This document shows, in pieces, positions 7,870 through 15,594 of a stretch of 64,000 nucleotides of DNA. The stretch covers positions 558,001 through 622,000 of the forward strand of contig CAWJKU010000002.1 of assembly GCA_963843535.1 (NCBI GenBank), read 5' to 3'. The DNA is from CAVUNY01 sp963843535 (GTDB taxonomy: Bacteria > Chloroflexota > Anaerolineae > Anaerolineales > Anaerolineaceae). The translations under genes were made by a program, and so were the position numbers. Below the pieces are notes generated by a model. The model was not told where the DNA came from. It saw only the letters and a list, made by a program, of their open reading frames with translations, and ran no database searches. The first letter of the stretch is position 1; every line of letters begins with the position of its first letter.

Positions 7870-8643
7870 CTATCTGGGATTTTCTCTTCGTGGACGGGTA
7901 GATTTCGGAGTGGATTTTTGGTCAGGCTGTTGAACTGTATCTTTTAAGCGGCGAACTTCATCATTGGTGAGATGCCGCCATTCCCCAGGTTTTAGCTCGC
8001 CGATCAATAAGGTCCCAATACGCACCCGCAGGATCCGGACCACTGGCAAGCCAATCCGAGAACCCACCTCGCGTATCTGGCGTTTACGCCCTTCATTCAT
8101 CACAATTCGCAGCCATGCGCCTTTACCAGCTATGCCTTCCAAAAAGACCTTGGCCGGACGAGTCCGATATCCATCTGCTAAAACCACCCCCCGCCGCCAG
8201 GCCGCGATCTGGTCTTCGTCAGGTTTGGCGGCTAATAAAACCTTATATTCCTTCTCATGCCCGTAACGCGGATGTGTGAGTCGATTTGCCAACTCGCCAT
8301 CGTTGGTCAATAAGATCAACCCTTCACTGTCATAATCCAGCCGCCCCACAGCAAAAAGATGCCCATTATGCTTGACAAGATCAAAGACGGTCGTTCTGGG
8401 GTCCAGTGCATCGGTGTCAGATAAGACTTCGCGCGGCTTATGCAAGGCAATATAGACAGGCGCAGCAAGCTTTGGAATTGTCTGCCCATCGACAGAAATC
8501 GAATCTTTCTGAGCGTCAGCCTTGCTTCCCAATTCAGCGATTATGCCATTTACCCTGACGCGCTTTCCGACGATCAATGTTTCACAAGAACGCCGAGAAC
8601 CAAACCCGGCCTGGGCTAATATTTTCTGTAATCTTTCTTCCAT
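7870..8643 (-). CDS. rluB: 16S/23S rRNA pseudouridine synthase, RsuA/RluB family
   Basis: The 257-residue protein has an N-terminal S4 RNA-binding domain (about 1-60: MEERLQKILAQAGFGSRR, then VRVNG) and the RsuA/RluB catalytic domain. The catalytic aspartate lies in AVGRLDYDSEGLILLTNDG, and the conserved GRKRQIREVGSRIGLPV segment follows. It isomerises uridine to pseudouridine in rRNA. RluB and RsuA are hard to tell apart without alignment. In Chloroflexota and Firmicutes the scpA-scpB-rluB order favours RluB. The scpB gene ends six bases upstream. The C-terminal tail is basic and low in complexity (KSTPKSTRPRRENPR). It converges on the SEDS-PBP gene with a 21-base gap. Confidence 0.88.
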   Translation of the reverse strand: MEERLQKILAQAGFGSRRSCETLIVGKRVRVNGIIAELGSKADAQKDSISVDGQTIPKLAAPVYIALHKPREVLSDTDALDPRTTVFDLVKHNGHLFAVGRLDYDSEGLILLTNDGELANRLTHPRYGHEKEYKVLLAAKPDEDQIAAWRRGVVLADGYRTRPAKVFLEGIAGKGAWLRIVMNEGRKRQIREVGSRIGLPVVRILRVRIGTLLIGELKPGEWRHLTNDEVRRLKDTVQQPDQKSTPKSTRPRRENPR

Positions 8644-8648
8644 CTTCC

Positions 8649-9221
8649 TCAGTCCTTCAATAATCGCGATTTCTCTTCATCGCTTCTAACACCTTCAATT
8701 TCAAAAGGCGGCAGTTCATCAATCGTAGATATTCCAAAATGCTGCAAGAATTCAACGGTCGTCTCGAACAAAATGGGCCTTCCCGGGCCATCTGCCCGAC
8801 CGGCTTCCTGGATTAAACCCTTCGACAAAAGACTTTTCAATACGCCGTCACTGCTTACCCCCCGGATGCCGTCAATCACGGGACGAGTTACCGGCTGCCT
8901 GTACGCAACAATTGTCAGCGTTTCCAATGCAGCTCGACTCAGGCGCGCTGTGGCTTCCAGACCGAGAAATTTCTCAACATACCCGGCAAGGTGTGGCGCA
9001 GTGGTTAATTGAATTTTACCGTTATGCCACTGGATATTTAATCCGCGCTTGCCAGTGTAATCCTGGGCAAGCAATTTCAGACTTTGTTCAACTTCTTCGG
9101 ATCTTCGATCCAATGCGGCGGCTAATTGCTGAATCGACACAGGTCCGCCAGCTACAAATAATAAGGCTTCCAGGCAGGCTTTGACATCGAGAAGAACGGA
9201 TTCTGGGGGTTGATCACTCAT
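8649..9221 (-). CDS. scpB: Segregation and condensation protein B
   Basis: A 190-residue ScpB made of two winged-helix domains. The conserved features are LEALLFVAGGPVSIQQLA at the N-terminus and the strongly conserved ALETLTIVAYRQPVTRPVID followed by RGVSSD. ScpB joins ScpA and SMC to form the bacterial condensin that organises and segregates the chromosome. scpA would lie beyond its 5' end in many genomes but is absent here; the next gene upstream is divergent. The start ATG at 9221 is separated by only 48 bases from the divergent lipoprotein gene. It is cotranscribed with the rluB-like gene. Confidence 0.92.
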   Translation of the reverse strand: MSDQPPESVLLDVKACLEALLFVAGGPVSIQQLAAALDRRSEEVEQSLKLLAQDYTGKRGLNIQWHNGKIQLTTAPHLAGYVEKFLGLEATARLSRAALETLTIVAYRQPVTRPVIDGIRGVSSDGVLKSLLSKGLIQEAGRADGPGRPILFETTVEFLQHFGISTIDELPPFEIEGVRSDEEKSRLLKD

Positions 9222-9223
9222 GC

Positions 9224-9229
9224 TATAAT
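9224..9229 (+). promoter_or_regulatory. -10 box upstream of lipoprotein gene
   Basis: TATAAT lies 40 bases before ATG 9270, immediately outside the scpB start. Unlike the leaderless cases elsewhere in the window, the message has a real leader with a ribosome-binding site (TTGGAG) before the start. No clear -35 element is visible. Confidence 0.45.
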
Positions 9230-9269
9230 AGGTCAGTTCTTTCGCGGAACATCCTTGGAGAAAAAAATA

Positions 9270-9830
9270 ATGTCAAAATCGTTACGCTCTATCCTCATTT
9301 TACCGGTATTGTTCCTATTGGTAGGCCTGGCGTGCAACCTGTCAGGAGGCCCTACTCCTCCGCGCCCGGTACCCACAGTTCCCACTCAAGAACAACGTCT
9401 CGAACAGCAGGTTCAAACCGTGCAACCCAATCCAGAGACAGGCAAATTAACACTCACGGTCACAGAAGCTCAAATCACAACTTACATCATCGAAAACTTG
9501 CAAAATGAATATGCATCCATTTTAACCAATCCGGTAGTCGTTTTTCAACCTGACAGGGTTGAACTTTACGGGACGATCAAAAACGATCCCATTTCTGCCA
9601 ATGCAAAAATCATAATGTCGATCACCATTGATTCTACCGGGAAACCCATTGTAGAAATAGTAGAGGCTAATTTTGGCCCCTTCCCGGTTCCATCGAGTCT
9701 GTTGTCTAACTTATCAACGGTTGTCGACAATGCGATCGCCGATTCCATGAAAGAATATCAATCTGAATACCGGTTGGAGAGTATCACATTCACGACTGGG
9801 TCAGCTACAATTGTTATCACCAAGAAATAA
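9270..9830 (+). CDS. Predicted lipoprotein, unknown function
   Basis: About 186 residues. A signal peptide (SILILPVLFLLVGLAC) ends in a good lipobox with the cysteine at about residue 22, followed by a Pro/Thr-rich linker. The rest forms one globular domain with alternating strands and a helix (VTEAQITTYIIENLQ, then VELYGTIKNDPI). The layout recalls LmeA/DUF2993-like lipid-binding proteins, but this is only a resemblance. It would be anchored to the outer face of the membrane. The ATG at 9270 has TTGGAG upstream and gives the complete signal peptide; the earlier in-frame codons do not. A second lipoprotein gene follows 44 bases later. Confidence 0.7.
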   Translation: MSKSLRSILILPVLFLLVGLACNLSGGPTPPRPVPTVPTQEQRLEQQVQTVQPNPETGKLTLTVTEAQITTYIIENLQNEYASILTNPVVVFQPDRVELYGTIKNDPISANAKIIMSITIDSTGKPIVEIVEANFGPFPVPSSLLSNLSTVVDNAIADSMKEYQSEYRLESITFTTGSATIVITKK

Positions 9831-9874
9831 ACCCCGGTTTTTCGCAAAGCCGATTATAACCTGAATTGAATTCG

Positions 9875-11485
9875 ATGGGGAAACAGAAACGCCTGGATTT
9901 ACGATCAAATCTCATTACTTGCCTGGTTGGGCTGGTATTGAGTTACATTTTGGCGTCCTGTTCTTCATCCACGCCAACAGAAGGGATTTTCACGATCACC
10001 ATCCAGGCGGACGGTAAACAAACATCCGCTGAAACACCTGCTGGCTCAACCGTGCAGTTGGTGCTCGACAAAGCGGGGATCACCCTGGGAGCTTTAGATC
10101 GCGTGGATCCACCTTCCTATACTCTGTTGACTGGCTCAACCACAATTCAAGTAACTCGGGTAAGGGAAGTCTTCGAGGTGGAGGAATCGGTCTTGCCGTT
10201 TTCCCGCCAGGTCGTCAAAAATGAATCCTTGCCAACCAATCAAAAACTAATCGTCCAGGCGGGTACACCGGGCCTGCTGCAAATTACGTACCGGCGAGTT
10301 TTTGAAAATGACGTTGAAATCTCTCGCACTCAAATCAAATCGCAAACCGTAACTGAGCCCCTGCCAGAAATTGAAATGATCGGCGTTCAATCACCGTTTG
10401 CGCCTGTGGCCATTCCCGCTAAATTATCATATCTTTCGCTTGGAAATGCCTGGGTCATGGAGCGCACGACTGCAGATCGAAAACCGCTGGTCACTACCGG
10501 AGACCTGGATGGTAGAATTTTCTCATTATCGCCCGATGGAAAATGGCTGTTATATTCTCGAAAATCCAGTCTTCCAGCCGCTGAAGAAATTAATACACTG
10601 TGGGTGATCAGCACGGAAGATGAAAATCCGCGCCCAATTGATTTGAAAACCAGCAATGTGGTGCACTTTGCCGATTGGGTGCCGGGAAAAACCAATACCA
10701 TCTTTTATTCGACCGTCGAACCACGCGCTTCGGCGCCCGGTTGGCAAGCAAATAACGATTTATTTTCGTTGGTTTTCGTTCCCAACAGCACCTATCTCAA
10801 ACGAGAAGAGGTGATTCCGGCAAATTCAGGGGGGGTTTACGGCTGGTGGGGAACATCTTTTGCCTGGTCTCCGGATGGCAGCCAATTGGCGTATGCCCGT
10901 TCAGACAGCATCGGACTGGTCGATCTCAAAACCCAATCAACGATCCCTTTAATCGATCTATTACCTTATCAAACCCGCAGCGAATGGGCCTGGGTACCTG
11001 GGGTAACATGGTCGTCGGATAACCGCGTAATCTATACCATAAACCATCTACCGCAATCAGGCGTTGCCTCAACGGAAAATTCACAGCTTTTTGACGTGAT
11101 CGCCTTTACCCCAGAAAGCAACCATACCATCCCGCTTGTTTCACAGGCGGGTATGTTTTCATATCCCGCGGCTTCTCCGGCTCTGGCTGGGAATCGATCC
11201 TGGATCGCATTCTTAAAGCCTTATTTTCCTGATCAAAGTGAAACCAGCCGCTACCGTTTATATATTATGGATCGGGATGGCTCAAACCAACGCCCACTTT
11301 ATCCTGAAGATGGAGCGGCTGGGCTGGATCCTCAACAAATTGTTTGGTCACCGCTCACCATTTCAGATCCTTCACTCTGGTTGGCGGTAATTTACCGTGG
11401 AAATTTATATCTGGTTAATCCTTTAAACGGCCAGGCGAACCAAATAACAGGTGATGGATTGATTAAGAGGGTGGATTGGAAGTAA
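9875..11485 (+). CDS. Lipoprotein with ubiquitin-like DUF348, G5 and TolB-type propeller regions
   Basis: About 536 residues. A hydrophobic signal segment (LITCLVGLVLSYILASC) carries a lipobox cysteine. Next is a DUF348-like beta-grasp unit (FTITIQADGKQTSAETPAGS) and a G5 module (EVEESVLPFSRQVVKNES through TYRRVFENDVEISRTQ), as found in YabE/Rpf-type wall proteins. The C-terminal 350 residues contain WD40-like/TolB repeats such as FSLSPDGKWLLYSRKS and FAWSPDGSQLAYARSD. DUF348 and G5 are thought to mediate contacts with wall glycans, and the propeller probably binds a protein or ligand. ATG 9875 is preferred over the TTG at 9866; a TATAAC at 9855-9860 would give a very short leader. Confidence 0.8.
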   Translation: MGKQKRLDLRSNLITCLVGLVLSYILASCSSSTPTEGIFTITIQADGKQTSAETPAGSTVQLVLDKAGITLGALDRVDPPSYTLLTGSTTIQVTRVREVFEVEESVLPFSRQVVKNESLPTNQKLIVQAGTPGLLQITYRRVFENDVEISRTQIKSQTVTEPLPEIEMIGVQSPFAPVAIPAKLSYLSLGNAWVMERTTADRKPLVTTGDLDGRIFSLSPDGKWLLYSRKSSLPAAEEINTLWVISTEDENPRPIDLKTSNVVHFADWVPGKTNTIFYSTVEPRASAPGWQANNDLFSLVFVPNSTYLKREEVIPANSGGVYGWWGTSFAWSPDGSQLAYARSDSIGLVDLKTQSTIPLIDLLPYQTRSEWAWVPGVTWSSDNRVIYTINHLPQSGVASTENSQLFDVIAFTPESNHTIPLVSQAGMFSYPAASPALAGNRSWIAFLKPYFPDQSETSRYRLYIMDRDGSNQRPLYPEDGAAGLDPQQIVWSPLTISDPSLWLAVIYRGNLYLVNPLNGQANQITGDGLIKRVDWK

Positions 11486-11510
11486 AATCAATCAAAAAGA
11501 GGGTAATAAT

Positions 11511-12470
11511 ATGCGTATTTTAATTACAGGTGCCGCTGGATTCTTAGGATCTCACCTTTGTGAGCGGCTTCTTAATGAAGGCCATCAGGTCATTGGGATG
11601 GATAACTTTGTTACTGGTAATCCTGAAAATCTAAGTCACCTGGCGGGCAACCAGAATTTTCTCTTCATTCGCCATGATGTGTCAAATTTTATTTTCGTCC
11701 CCGGGAAGGTGGATGGCGTGATGCATTTTGCTTCACCGGCCAGTCCCAATCCCCTGTCGCCGTATGGGTATACAAACCTTCCCATTCAAACCATGAAAGC
11801 CGGTGCCTTAGGTACACACAACACCCTGGGTGTTGCCCACGCCCACCATGCCCGGTATTTACTGGCTTCAACCAGTGAAATTTACGGTGATCCCCAGGTC
11901 CATCCCCAAAAAGAAGATTATTGGGGGCACGTTGATCCTATCGGTGTGCGTTCAGTCTATGATGAAGCCAAGCGGTTTGCCGAAGCTCTGACCATGGCTT
12001 ATCACCGTTATCATGGGGTCAACACCCGCATCATTCGCATTTTTAACACCTACGGTCCCCGCATGCGCCTGGACGATGGGCGAGTCGTCCCAAACTTTAT
12101 CCAACAAGCGCTTTGTGGTGAACCGCTTACCGTGTACGGCGAAGGCGACCAGACGCGCAGCTTTTGCTTTGTCAGCGACCTGGTCGAAGGTATCTATCGT
12201 CTGCTCCTATCAGATGAACACGACCCTGTAAATGTGGGGAATCCGAATGAAATATCGATTATGCAATTTGCAGAGACGATTAACCGCATCGTTGGCAATA
12301 ACGCGGGGATTATCCAAAAACCTGCGCTGAGGCTGGGCGATGACCCGCAGCGGCGGCGCCCAGATATTACTCGCGCCAAAGAAATATTGAAGTGGGAACC
12401 TAAAGTCTCCCTGGACGAAGGGCTGCGTCAGACAATTCCCTATTTTAAAGAAAAAATGGAAACAGCATGA
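11511..12470 (+). CDS. UDP-glucuronate decarboxylase-like (UXS) extended SDR
   Basis: A 319-residue extended short-chain dehydrogenase. It has the NAD-binding TGAAGFLGSHLCERL at the N-terminus, SxS in LLASTSEIYGDPQVHPQKED, and the catalytic Tyr-x-x-x-Lys in YDEAKRFAEA. The segments ASPASP, PQKEDYWGHVDPIG and IFNTYGPRM match UDP-xylose synthases, which oxidise and decarboxylate UDP-glucuronate to UDP-xylose in the cytoplasm. The final residues may differ in specificity from true UXS, so dTDP-glucose dehydratase-like activity cannot be excluded. It overlaps the GtrA gene by four bases (ATGA), linking nucleotide-sugar synthesis to a membrane sugar carrier. GAGGG precedes the ATG. Confidence 0.85.
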   Translation: MRILITGAAGFLGSHLCERLLNEGHQVIGMDNFVTGNPENLSHLAGNQNFLFIRHDVSNFIFVPGKVDGVMHFASPASPNPLSPYGYTNLPIQTMKAGALGTHNTLGVAHAHHARYLLASTSEIYGDPQVHPQKEDYWGHVDPIGVRSVYDEAKRFAEALTMAYHRYHGVNTRIIRIFNTYGPRMRLDDGRVVPNFIQQALCGEPLTVYGEGDQTRSFCFVSDLVEGIYRLLLSDEHDPVNVGNPNEISIMQFAETINRIVGNNAGIIQKPALRLGDDPQRRRPDITRAKEILKWEPKVSLDEGLRQTIPYFKEKMETA

Positions 12471-12922
12471 TTCTTAGCAAAAAAAAGGAACAAGAACGAT
12501 TCATACGCTTCGCTATTGTTGGATCAATTGGCGCAATAATCGATATTAGCATTTTTAACCTGTTATCTTCAATCGTTAAGATTCCTGCGCTGACGGCTCA
12601 AGCCATATCATTTTCTGTAGCCGTCATCAGTAATTTCTTGTGGAATCGATATTGGACTTATCCAGATTCACGCAACAAGGCTGTGATGCGCCAGTTGGTT
12701 CAATTTATCGTTGTGAGTGTGATCGGATTGGCTGCGAGAACCTTGATTTTTGACCGGCTTGAAGAAGCCTTGATCTGGAGCGCCACCCAGATTTTGCCCC
12801 AAAAATTTTTCGTAACCCCTACAATTGTTGGTCACAATATCTCACTGGGAATCGTCATTATCATCATCATGTTCTGGAATTTTTTCATCAACCGTTTTTG
12901 GACATATAACGATGTCGAGTGA
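12467..12922 (+). CDS. GtrA-family membrane protein
   Basis: A 151-residue protein with four predicted transmembrane helices and the GtrA signature: RFAIVGSIGAIIDISIFNLL at the N-terminus, then WNRYWTYPDS and, at the C-terminus, a second copy of the motif, FFINRFWTYNDVE. GtrA proteins are thought to flip polyprenyl-phosphate-linked sugars or act with GT-C glycosyltransferases in decorating surface polymers. Coupling to the preceding UXS gene suggests a shared glycan pathway, and the large GT-C set at 18-28 kb could supply the transferases. The last 11 bases overlap the BchI-like gene in another frame. Confidence 0.88.
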   Translation: MILSKKKEQERFIRFAIVGSIGAIIDISIFNLLSSIVKIPALTAQAISFSVAVISNFLWNRYWTYPDSRNKAVMRQLVQFIVVSVIGLAARTLIFDRLEEALIWSATQILPQKFFVTPTIVGHNISLGIVIIIIMFWNFFINRFWTYNDVE

Positions 12923-14072
12923 ACCGGGCGCGTCAGATCTGCAACCGAAAGTGCGTTCATTACGCGAGCTATTAGACCTGGTGACAGGTCGCAACAGCAC
13001 AGCGGAGTCTGGTCAAGAAGATTTTGGATTGGCAGAATCGCTTCCTTTTCCATTTCTCGCGCTTGTCGGCCAATACGAAATGAAATTGGCGCTCATGCTG
13101 GCCACCATCAACCCGGCATGTGGTGGTGTGCTGCTCATAGGTCCTCGCGGAACTGGGAAAACGACGGCAGTTCGCAGCTTGAGCGATTTACTGCCTTTAG
13201 TCGAACGCAGCACATGTTTTTATGGATGTACCGCTGAAGATATCGAGGCGGGTGGGATCGACGCGGTCTGTCCAGACTGCGCTCAAAAATACGGACAGGG
13301 AACACCCTTGACCCGCAAGCAATCGGGAAGGCTGGTTGAACTCCCCCTAAATGCACGCCTGGAAGATGTGATTGGAGGATTGGATGAACGCGCCCTGGTC
13401 CACGAACGCATGCGCCTCAAGAGAGGGATCCTTGCCCAGGCGGATCAAAACATTTTATACTCCGATGAAGTCAACTTGCTACCGAATGAGATCATTGATG
13501 CCATCTTGGATGCCGCGGCTCAATGGAGCTACACCGTACGGCGCGGCCCGCATTCAGCCACATACCGCTCTCGTTTCACCCTGATTGGATCGATGAATCC
13601 GGAAGAAGGCAGTCTGCGTCCGCAAATCCTGGACAGATTTGGCCTGCGAGTGATCGTTAAAGGTTTGGAAGATCCCCAGGAGCGCCTTTTGGCTTACCAG
13701 CGCGTTAAGGCTTACTACGCGAATCCTCGCCGGTTAATAACTGGTTTTTCCCAGGAAACTGAAATTGCGCGAAATGAGATCCAATCAGCGCGTGATATCT
13801 TGCCTGCGGTTGAAGTACCTCCACAGATTGCCAGTACTGCCATCGAATGGATCCGCAAACTGAAGATCGATTCCCTACGCGCGGAAATCACACTGCTGGA
13901 AGCATCTCGGGCTTTTGCCGCCTCAGATGGAAGGAATATAGTAGAATTAAGCGATCTTCGCGCGGTAGCTCCGATGGCGCTTCGATTAAGGCGCTCCACC
14001 TTCATGATCCAATACTTTACCGAGCGTGAACGCGAAGAGCAAGATTTATTATCCACAATCAAAGGGCAATAA
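12912..14072 (+). CDS. Magnesium chelatase subunit I (BchI/ChlI)-like AAA+ ATPase
   Basis: About 386 residues. The Walker A is LLIGPRGTGKTTAVRS, the Walker B region is NILYSDEVNLLPNEIIDAIL, sensor 1 is FTLIGSMNPEEGSLRPQ and the arginine-finger segment is LDRFGLRV, all as in BchI. An insert with CxxxC and CxxC cysteines (about residues 100-125) probably binds a metal. BchI normally works with BchD and BchH to insert Mg into protoporphyrin, but neither partner is present and the neighbours are a TPR protein and rsmD. This may be an orphan ATPase used for cobalt chelation or for a MoxR-like remodelling job. ATG 12912 overlaps gtrA by 11 bases; an open frame continues upstream but is out of family. 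Confidence 0.85.
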   Translation: MSSEPGASDLQPKVRSLRELLDLVTGRNSTAESGQEDFGLAESLPFPFLALVGQYEMKLALMLATINPACGGVLLIGPRGTGKTTAVRSLSDLLPLVERSTCFYGCTAEDIEAGGIDAVCPDCAQKYGQGTPLTRKQSGRLVELPLNARLEDVIGGLDERALVHERMRLKRGILAQADQNILYSDEVNLLPNEIIDAILDAAAQWSYTVRRGPHSATYRSRFTLIGSMNPEEGSLRPQILDRFGLRVIVKGLEDPQERLLAYQRVKAYYANPRRLITGFSQETEIARNEIQSARDILPAVEVPPQIASTAIEWIRKLKIDSLRAEITLLEASRAFAASDGRNIVELSDLRAVAPMALRLRRSTFMIQYFTEREREEQDLLSTIKGQ

Positions 14073-14096
14073 TCGAATTCCTGGAAGGAGCCTCCG

Positions 14097-14471
14097 ATGG
14101 CCAAACCTAAAATAGTAGAAAGCATCAACCTTGATCCGACGGCCGTGAAGGTGGAGTCAATTATGGATTATGCCAGCCGCGGTTGGCTGTATTATTCTTC
14201 CAGGCAATATGAAAAAGCTGTCGATGATTTTCGCCACGTCCTTGAGGTCAATAAAGATGAAATGGACGCCTGGTACGGGCTTGGGTTATCCCTCAAGGCA
14301 GCAGGAGACACGATTGGAGCCGTGGATGCATTTACCAGTGTGTTGGGGCTGGTTGGCTCTTTGAAGGATAAACAGCGCGCCAGCGTCCTTACGCGGCTGG
14401 TTAAAGGGCAAATCAATCAAATAAAAACCGGTGATTGGAACCTGGAAAAAGAGGTTTGGAAAAGGTCCTGA
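14097..14471 (+). CDS. Tetratricopeptide-repeat protein
   Basis: A 124-residue cytoplasmic protein with about two and a half TPR units. The clearest are SRGWLYYSSRQYEKAVDDFR (about 27-46) and AWYGLGLSLKAAGDTIGAVD (about 60-80), with the usual small and aromatic residues at the packing positions. TPR units bind partner proteins; no enzymatic residues are seen. A strong AAGGAG sits before ATG 14097, and the gene lies 25 bases after the BchI-like ATPase, so it may be an accessory of that protein. The rsmD start codon follows directly on the stop codon. Confidence 0.8.
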   Translation: MAKPKIVESINLDPTAVKVESIMDYASRGWLYYSSRQYEKAVDDFRHVLEVNKDEMDAWYGLGLSLKAAGDTIGAVDAFTSVLGLVGSLKDKQRASVLTRLVKGQINQIKTGDWNLEKEVWKRS

Positions 14472-15053
14472 GTGAGCAATCCAAGGATTATTTCTGGAAA
14501 AGCGCGCGGAATGCGTTTGAAAGATGTTCCAGGTGAAATAACCCGCCCGATCACCGACCGGGTAAAAGAAGCGCTGTTCAACATCCTGGCAAAGGATATC
14601 CCCGGCAGTACATTCCTGGATCTTTTCGGCGGCACAGGCAGCGTGGGCATCGAAGCCCTCAGCCGGGGTGCCGCTTTTGTTCGATTTATAGATCTGAACC
14701 GTCCCGCGGTAAATACGATCCGGGCCAATCTTGAGCATACTCGCTTGCAAAACAACGCGCAGGTAATCCAGAACGATGCTTTCCAATACTTGAAACAGAA
14801 ACCTGATCGCCAGTTTGACTACGTTTTTATCGCCCCGCCCCAATATAAAGGCCTGTGGATGAAAGCGGTTCAAACGCTGGACGAACACCCGGATTGGCTC
14901 GACCCAAATGGATGGGTAATCGTTCAGATAGATCCGGTCGAATTACAGACGATTGGATTTGCCCACCTGACCGAGTTCGATCAGCGCCGCTATGGATCTA
15001 CCCTGCTGTTATTTTTTGAAAAAAAACAGACATCACCCGAATCGGACGAATAA
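14472..15053 (+). CDS. rsmD: 16S rRNA (guanine966-N2)-methyltransferase
   Basis: A 193-residue RsmD. RIISGKARGMRL and RPITDRVKEALFNIL are near-diagnostic, and the SAM-binding glycine loop is FLDLFGGTGSVGIEALSRGA. It methylates G966 of 16S rRNA during 30S assembly. Motif IV, usually DPPY/F in RsmD and supplying the base-flipping Asp, reads APPQY here (residues 121-125), with alanine in place of aspartate; activity may be altered or the lineage may use a variant site. The start is GTG, immediately after the TPR gene stop, with AAAAGG upstream. The 3' end overlaps the convergent Nudix gene by 21 bases. Confidence 0.9.
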   Translation: MSNPRIISGKARGMRLKDVPGEITRPITDRVKEALFNILAKDIPGSTFLDLFGGTGSVGIEALSRGAAFVRFIDLNRPAVNTIRANLEHTRLQNNAQVIQNDAFQYLKQKPDRQFDYVFIAPPQYKGLWMKAVQTLDEHPDWLDPNGWVIVQIDPVELQTIGFAHLTEFDQRRYGSTLLLFFEKKQTSPESDE

Positions 15054-15533
15054 TCGATCCTGCTCGTCATATCCCGAGCGCGCCGCAAAAGGCGTTTCTT
15101 CACGCCGCACATTTAAAATCCTGGGGAGGAGCACGGGGAGATCTTCAACCAGCGGTAGAGATGAAATTCGTTCTCGATTGACCCATTCCAAAGAACCTTC
15201 TTCCGATATTTCCAGTTTCCCCCCTTCATATTCTCCCCGCAGGATAAATATGGCGATCCCAATATCGTCGCTGGCATCTACGAGAACCGTTCCGCACAGC
15301 CAGAGGTCGGCAATGCCTAAACCGGTCTCTTCTGCAAGCTCTCGGCGGGCGGCAGAAAGTACATCCTCTCCGCGCTCGATATGACCCCCAATTCCGTTAT
15401 ACTGGTTCGCCCACAACCGCTTTCGCGGTGACCCTTTGATCAGGAGAATATCCTCACCGCGAGTGATAAATATCAATGTGCGTGGTATCACCCGGTAGCG
15501 GTCAGTAAAAACGCCCTGGTCAGTTTTTGGCAT
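15033..15533 (-). CDS. Nudix hydrolase
   Basis: About 166 residues with a complete Nudix box, in which the glutamates of REL-EE bind the catalytic metal: GHIERGEDVLSAARREL followed by AEETGLG (about residues 47-70). The domain starts with RTLIFITRGEDILLIKG, typical of MutT/8-oxo-dGTP diphosphatase-like members. The true substrate is unknown; NTPs, NDP-sugars and alkylated nucleotides are all possible. I chose ATG 15533, which has AAGGAG seven bases upstream; the longer frame would read through a GC-rich hairpin. It lies downstream of pfk on the same strand and overlaps rsmD convergently. Confidence 0.85.
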   Translation of the reverse strand: MPKTDQGVFTDRYRVIPRTLIFITRGEDILLIKGSPRKRLWANQYNGIGGHIERGEDVLSAARRELAEETGLGIADLWLCGTVLVDASDDIGIAIFILRGEYEGGKLEISEEGSLEWVNRERISSLPLVEDLPVLLPRILNVRREETPFAARSGYDEQDRLFVRFG

Positions 15534-15553
15534 GCGGCATCTCCTTAAAGCAC

Positions 15554-15576
15554 AGTGCGGCGCGCGGCGCCGCACT
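15554..15576 (-). terminator. GC-rich hairpin between pfk and the Nudix gene
   Basis: A perfect 10-bp inverted repeat, AGTGCGGCGC / GCGCCGCACT, with a three-base GCG loop. It sits 18 bases after the pfk stop and 20 bases before the Nudix start. On the minus strand it is followed by GTGCTTTAAGG and lacks a proper U-tract, so it may be a partial terminator or a 3'-end stabiliser rather than a full stop. Confidence 0.5.
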
Positions 15577-15594
15577 GAATCGTTTGCAAGCAAC

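Noticed and set aside
9341..9400. Pro/Thr-rich repetitive-looking stretch in the lipoprotein gene
   Set aside because: It is an ordinary linker after the lipobox, not a DNA repeat.
12912..14072. Evidence for photosynthesis from the BchI-like gene
   Set aside because: No other bacteriochlorophyll gene is in the window, and BchI-like ATPases occur in many non-phototrophs.
14286..14888. 200-residue open frame antisense to the TPR and rsmD genes
   Set aside because: It is the shadow of two well-supported genes, with no family motif and no ribosome-binding site.
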